Assembly (NCBI RefSeq): GCF_000015265.1
Contig: NC_008699.1
Location: 4,030,001 to 4,094,000 of the forward strand
Length of the DNA: 64,000 nt
Source: Nocardioides sp. JS614
GTDB lineage: Bacteria; Actinomycetota; Actinomycetes; Propionibacteriales; Nocardioidaceae
Direction: 5' to 3'
Part shown: positions 60,699 through 64,000 of the stretch, piece by piece
Numbering within the stretch: the stretch's first letter is position 1
How the letters are laid out: every line of letters begins with the position of its first letter
The notes under the pieces: generated by a model
Seen by the model: the letters and a program-made list of their open reading frames with translations, nothing else
What the model was told of the DNA's origin: nothing
Database searches by the model: none
Program-made: the position numbers and the translations under genes

Positions 60699-61619
60699 TC
60701 AGGCCTCCAGCTCCGAGCGGTACGGCGGGTCCGCGCCGGGCCGGGAGACCGTGACGGCCGCGGCCCGCGTCGCGTGCGCCAGCACCTCCGCGATCACGCC
60801 GGGGTCCAGCTCCCTCAGCTCGGAGCGATGGTCCGCGCCGAGCAGGTCCCGCTGCCACAGGGCGTCGACGACGGCCGCGCCGAACGTGTCGCCGGCGCCG
60901 ATGGTGTCGGCGACCTCGACGGGCAGGGAGGCCGCCTCGACGATCGCGTGCGCAGCGAACCAGGCGGCGCCGTTGCCGCCGCGGGTGACGACCACGCCGG
61001 CCGGGCCGAGCGCGAGCAGGTGGCGCGCCGCCGCCTCCTCGTCGAGCTGTGGGTAGAGGTGGGCGAGGTCCTCGTCGGACGCCTTGACCAGGTCGGTGAC
61101 TGCGGCGAGCCGTTCCACGAGCGCGACCACGTCCGGGCCGGTGCCGGTGATGGCGGGTCGCGCGTTCACGTCGTAGCTGATCGTGGCGCGGTCGCGCAGC
61201 CGCTCGACCAGGGCGAGCACCCCGTCGGCGCCCGGCTCGAGCACCGCGCCCAGCGAGCAGGTGTGCAGCACCAGCGGGGCGGGCTCGGCGCTGACGTCCG
61301 GGATCTGCCACTCCAGGTCGAACTCGTAGCTGGCCGCCCCGTCGGCGCCGATGGTCGCCGCGGCGGTCGCGGTCCGGGCCAGGACGTGCGGGTCGCCGGC
61401 GAGCTCGACCCCGGCCCTGGCCAGGTGGTCGGCGAGCACCCGGCCCCGCTCGTCCGCCGCCCACGCCGTCACGAACCGGACCCGGCGGCCCAGCCGGGCC
61501 AGCGCGACGGCAACGTTGGCGGCGCTGCCGCCGGCGTACTCCGTGGTGTTCCCGTCTGGACCGTGCACGATGTCGACCAGCGACTCCCCCACCACCAGCA
61601 CGCTGCCCACACTCTCCAT
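60699..61619 (-). CDS. PfkB-family carbohydrate kinase (fructokinase-like)
   Basis: 306 residues: N-terminal G-G-S-A-A-N-V-A and C-terminal D-T-I-G-A-G-D-T-F-G-A (anion hole and catalytic Asp), the two PfkB signatures. A sugar kinase; fructose or another sugar cannot be decided. Divergent from a GntR-type gene with a 23-bp gap; TAGAGA on the minus strand ends 7 nt before the ATG, a leaderless arrangement. Confidence 0.89.
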   Translation of the reverse strand: MESVGSVLVVGESLVDIVHGPDGNTTEYAGGSAANVAVALARLGRRVRFVTAWAADERGRVLADHLARAGVELAGDPHVLARTATAAATIGADGAASYEFDLEWQIPDVSAEPAPLVLHTCSLGAVLEPGADGVLALVERLRDRATISYDVNARPAITGTGPDVVALVERLAAVTDLVKASDEDLAHLYPQLDEEAAARHLLALGPAGVVVTRGGNGAAWFAAHAIVEAASLPVEVADTIGAGDTFGAAVVDALWQRDLLGADHRSELRELDPGVIAEVLAHATRAAAVTVSRPGADPPYRSELEA

Positions 61620-61642
61620 GGGGATTTCTCTACCATGCGGAC

Positions 61643-62002
61643 ATGCAGGTGCACCCGTGGGACCCCGGCTCCCCGGTCCCGCCGTACGAGCAGCTGCGCA
61701 GCCAGCTGGCCGCCCGCGCCGCGTCCGGTGACCTGGCAGCCGGGACCCGACTGCCGACGGTGCGGGCACTGGCCGCGGAGCTGGGCCTCGCGGTGAACAC
61801 CGTGGCCCGCGCCTACCGCGAGCTCGAGGCCGACGGCGTGGTCGTGACCGAGGGGCGCCGCGGCACTTTCGTCGCCGCCTCGGCGGCCGGCCGGTCCACC
61901 GAGGCCGCCGACGCCGCCGCGGCGTACGTCGCCACCGCCCGCCGGCTCGGCCTCACCCTCCCCGAGGCCACCCGCCTCCTCGAACAGCACTGGCCCACCT
62001 GA
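61643..62002 (+). CDS. GntR-family (YtrA-like) regulator
   Basis: 119 residues: a GntR winged helix (about 10-78) with L-P-T-V-R-A-L-A-A-E-L-G-L-A-V-N-T-V-A-R-A-Y and a short helical tail, the small YtrA form without an effector domain. TACCAT ends 6 nt before the ATG (leaderless). It may control the divergent pfkB gene. Confidence 0.87.
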   Translation: MQVHPWDPGSPVPPYEQLRSQLAARAASGDLAAGTRLPTVRALAAELGLAVNTVARAYRELEADGVVVTEGRRGTFVAASAAGRSTEAADAAAAYVATARRLGLTLPEATRLLEQHWPT

Positions 62003-62039
62003 TCCCACGTTGATTCGGGACTCAACCGGAGAAAATGAC

Positions 62040-62071
62040 GCCGACCCGCCCGAGGTCTCGGGCGGGTCGGC
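62040..62071 (-). terminator. Intrinsic terminator after rplQ
   Basis: A 15-bp GC stem (GCCGACCCGCCCGAG with CTCGGGCGGGTCGGC) with a very short loop; read on the minus strand it is followed by GTCATTTTCTCC. It lies 18 bp downstream of the rplQ stop, so it ends the ribosomal protein operon. Confidence 0.85.
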
Positions 62072-62089
62072 GGCTCGGACGGGGCCGGC

Positions 62090-62698
62090 TCAGGCCTTGT
62101 CGTCCTCGGTGCTCTCCTCGGTGCTCTCCGCGGCTGGCTCCTCGGTGGCGGCCTCGTCCTCGACGGGCTGCTCCTCGGTGACCACGCTCTCCTCGGGCGA
62201 CGCCTCGTCGGTCAGCTCGGTGGGAGCCTCCTCGACAGCCGTCTCCTCGGCCACGGTCTCCTCGGCGGGCGCCTCCTCGACCGGCGCCGGGGCGGTTGCG
62301 GCCGGTGCGGCCTTCTTCGCCTTCGGGGCCGACGGCTTGTAGGCCTCGGTCACGAGCTCGATGACGGCCATCGGGGCGTTGTCGCCCTTGCGGGGACCGA
62401 TCTTCGTGATCCGGGTGTAGCCACCCGGACGCTCGGCGAAGGTCGGCGCGATCTCGGTGAAGAGGGTGTGGACGACCGACTTGTCGCGGATGGTCTTGAG
62501 GACCTCACGACGGTTGTGCAGGTCGCCCTTCTTCGCCTTGGTGATCAGCTTCTCCGCGTGCGGACGCAGCGCGCGCGCCCGCGACTCGGTGGTCGTGATC
62601 CGGCCGTGCTCGAACAGCTGGGTGGCCAGGTTCGACAGGATCAGGCGCTGGTGGGACGGGCTGCCGCCGAGGCGGGGACCCTTGGTGGGCTTGGGCAT
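62090..62698 (-). CDS. rplQ: 50S ribosomal protein L17 with acidic C-terminal extension
   Basis: 202 residues. The first about 120 are the L17 core (K-G-P-R-L-G-G, H-Q-R-L-I-L-S-N-L). The last about 80 are Ala/Glu/Thr/Pro-rich and strongly acidic, after a short Lys/Ala stretch, an extension seen in actinobacteria but long here. Follows rpoA on the same strand. Confidence 0.97.
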   Translation of the reverse strand: MPKPTKGPRLGGSPSHQRLILSNLATQLFEHGRITTTESRARALRPHAEKLITKAKKGDLHNRREVLKTIRDKSVVHTLFTEIAPTFAERPGGYTRITKIGPRKGDNAPMAVIELVTEAYKPSAPKAKKAAPAATAPAPVEEAPAEETVAEETAVEEAPTELTDEASPEESVVTEEQPVEDEAATEEPAAESTEESTEDDKA

Positions 62699-62802
62699 TG
62701 TCTTCTCTCTCCTCCCGAGCCGTACCAGGTACTCGGGTAGATCCTTCTTGTGAGGTACCCACCCGCGGTGGCCACGGTTTCGATCGTCACCACCGACGGG
62801 GT

Positions 62803-62844
62803 CTGGGGCGAAGCCCCAGTTGGGCTAGTACGGGCGAAGCCCGT
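62803..62844. repeat. Two C-GAA-G hairpins between rpoA and rplQ
   Basis: CTGGGGC-GAA-GCCCCAG (62803-62819) and ACGGGC-GAA-GCCCGT (62830-62844), perfect stems with GAA loops, in the 150-bp rpoA-rplQ gap. A third of the same type is upstream of rpoA. Possible RNA processing or attenuation sites. Confidence 0.6.
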
Positions 62845-62848
62845 TCGA

Positions 62849-63865
62849 TCAGTACTGCTCGTCTTCGACGAACGCGTCGTCGTCGTCATCGCCGTACGCC
62901 GCGAGCGCGGCGTGCGGGTCGAAGCCGGGCGCGCTGTCCTTGAGGGACAGGCCCATCTCGACCAGCTTGGCCTTGACCTCGTCGATCGACTTCGCACCGA
63001 AGTTGCGGATGTCGAGCAGGTCCTGCTCCGAGCGGCTGATGAGCTCACCCACGGTGTGGATGCCCTCGCGCTTGAGGCAGTTGTAGGAGCGGACGGTCAA
63101 CTGCAGGTCCTCGACCGGGAGGGCGAGGTCCGCGGCCAGCTGCTCGTCGACCGGCGACGGGCCGATGTCGATGCCCTCGGCCTCGACGTTCAGCTCGCGG
63201 GCCAGGCCGAAGAGCTCGACCAGGGTCTTGCCGGCCGACGCGATCGCGTCGCGGGGCCGGATCGACGGCTTGGTCTCGACGTCGATGACGAGCTTGTCGA
63301 AGTCGGTGCGCTGCTCGACACGGGTGGCCTCGACCTTGTAGGTCACCTTGAGGACCGGGCTGTAGATCGAGTCGACCGGCATCCGGCCGATCTCGTTGTC
63401 GGCGCCCTTGTTCTGGACGGCGGAGACGTAGCCACGGCCACGCTCGACGACCAGCTCCATCTCCAGCTTGCCCTTGTCGGACAGGGTCGCGATCTTCAGG
63501 TCGGGGTTGTGCACCTCGACACCGGCCGGCGGCGCGATGTCGGCGGCGGTCACGTCACCGGCACCCGACTTGCGCAGGTACATGGTGACGGGCTCGTCGT
63601 GCTCCGAGGAGACGACGAGACCCTTGAGGTTGAGGATGACCTCCGTGACGTCCTCCTTGACCCCCTCGATGGTGGAGAACTCGTGGAGGACGTTGTCGAT
63701 CTTGATGCTCGTGACCGAGGCACCCGGGATCGAGCTGAGGAGGGTACGGCGGAGCGAGTTGCCCAGCGTGTAGCCGAAGCCGGGCTCCAGGGGCTCGATC
63801 ACGAACCGCGAGCGGAACTCGTCGACGGTCTCTTCCGACAGGGTGGGGCGCTGTGCGATGAGCAC
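62849..63865 (-). CDS. rpoA: RNA polymerase alpha subunit
   Basis: 338 residues: N-terminal dimerisation domain (F-V-I-E-P-L-E-P-G-F-G-Y-T-L-G-N-S-L-R-R-T-L-L-S from about residue 21), linker near 230-250, and C-terminal alpha-CTD (S-Y-N-C-L-K-R-E-G-I-H-T-V-G-E-L) that contacts UP elements and activators. The acidic tail ends E-D-E-Q-Y. Housekeeping gene; rplQ follows. Confidence 0.98.
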   Translation of the reverse strand: MLIAQRPTLSEETVDEFRSRFVIEPLEPGFGYTLGNSLRRTLLSSIPGASVTSIKIDNVLHEFSTIEGVKEDVTEVILNLKGLVVSSEHDEPVTMYLRKSGAGDVTAADIAPPAGVEVHNPDLKIATLSDKGKLEMELVVERGRGYVSAVQNKGADNEIGRMPVDSIYSPVLKVTYKVEATRVEQRTDFDKLVIDVETKPSIRPRDAIASAGKTLVELFGLARELNVEAEGIDIGPSPVDEQLAADLALPVEDLQLTVRSYNCLKREGIHTVGELISRSEQDLLDIRNFGAKSIDEVKAKLVEMGLSLKDSAPGFDPHAALAAYGDDDDDAFVEDEQY

Positions 63866-63965
63866 TGGTTCTTTCCTTTCCGGACCTACCCGCTATTTGA
63901 CAGGTCCGAACTTCAGGGTTGACGGAAGGCGATCCACCGGCCACTCCGGCCCCAGACCCGGGGGT

Positions 63966-63984
63966 CTGGGGGCGGAGCCCCCAG
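63966..63984. repeat. C-GGA-G hairpin upstream of rpoA
   Basis: CTGGGGGC-GGA-GCCCCCAG, a perfect 8-bp stem, about 100 bp ahead of rpoA in the gap towards the next gene of the operon. Same type as the two hairpins at 62803-62844. The rest of 63866-64000 shows no gene. Confidence 0.5.
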
Positions 63985-64000
63985 TGGGGGTTCAAGGGGG

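Overview
The window is 64 kb of very GC-rich chromosome with almost no spacing between genes and many GTG starts, 4-nt start/stop overlaps and leaderless starts. The gene set (class II ribonucleotide reductase with NrdR, LexA with a LysM-type SOS division inhibitor, an Rpf-like lytic enzyme, protein O-mannosyltransferase, TamR/Tam, ECF sigma factor paired with a DGPF protein) points to a high-GC actinobacterium. Nocardioides or a close relative is my best guess, from general resemblance and not from a search.

Layout. 1-7.6 kb: DNA precursor supply and SOS block: nrdJ (cut by the window edge), nrdR with a pair of NrdR boxes upstream, a SigB/SigF-type sigma factor, an SOS-controlled LysM membrane protein with three LexA boxes, an SDR, and lexA with its own LexA box. 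7.6-17.4 kb: exported and membrane enzymes: a PAP2 phosphatase, two Tat-exported phosphoesterases, a tandem repeat array, two tandem secreted HExxH metalloproteases, and a DinG/XPD-type helicase. 17.4-24.6 kb: an OmpR-type two-component system, an exported Asp/His-rich repeat protein, and a tightly overlapped redox operon (ApbE, ferric-reductase-like membrane protein, NuoF-like flavoprotein, small ferredoxin). This section also holds three copies of a 72-bp palindromic element with a conserved loop, two of which bracket a gene remnant.

24.6-37.3 kb: hydrolases, hflX, a sarcosine/dimethylglycine dehydrogenase-type flavoprotein, a P-loop kinase, an SDR, and a miaA / DHFR-like / dapF operon. Next comes a cluster of very small acidic disordered proteins around a NUDIX hydrolase, then miaB. 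37.4-51.4 kb: a protein with serine at every third residue, an exported PHP-family hydrolase, the tam/tamR pair, and a housekeeping run on the minus strand (ABC-F, ispE, rsmA, rpf, tatD, hydrolase, rsmI) diverging from pmt. 51.4-57.2 kb: a TetR-controlled lipid-type catabolic operon (two SDRs, an APH-like kinase, acyl-CoA dehydrogenase, a truncated second dehydrogenase, an HSL-type esterase). 57.2-64 kb: a probable frameshifted small membrane gene, DGPF protein plus ECF sigma factor, an RsmC-like methyltransferase, truA, a divergent pfkB/GntR pair, then rplQ and rpoA.

Four families of repeated or palindromic intergenic DNA stand out: the 72-bp TGTAACG...CGTTACA elements, a ~112-bp tandem array related to a hairpin after pmt, a GTCAGGGAC-type hairpin present twice, and short C-GNA-G hairpins around rpoA. 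No CRISPR array, insertion sequence, rRNA or tRNA was recognised. The undescribed features I consider most worth following are the 72-bp palindromes, the S-x-x protein, the tandem metalloproteases, and the redox operon next to its two-component system.
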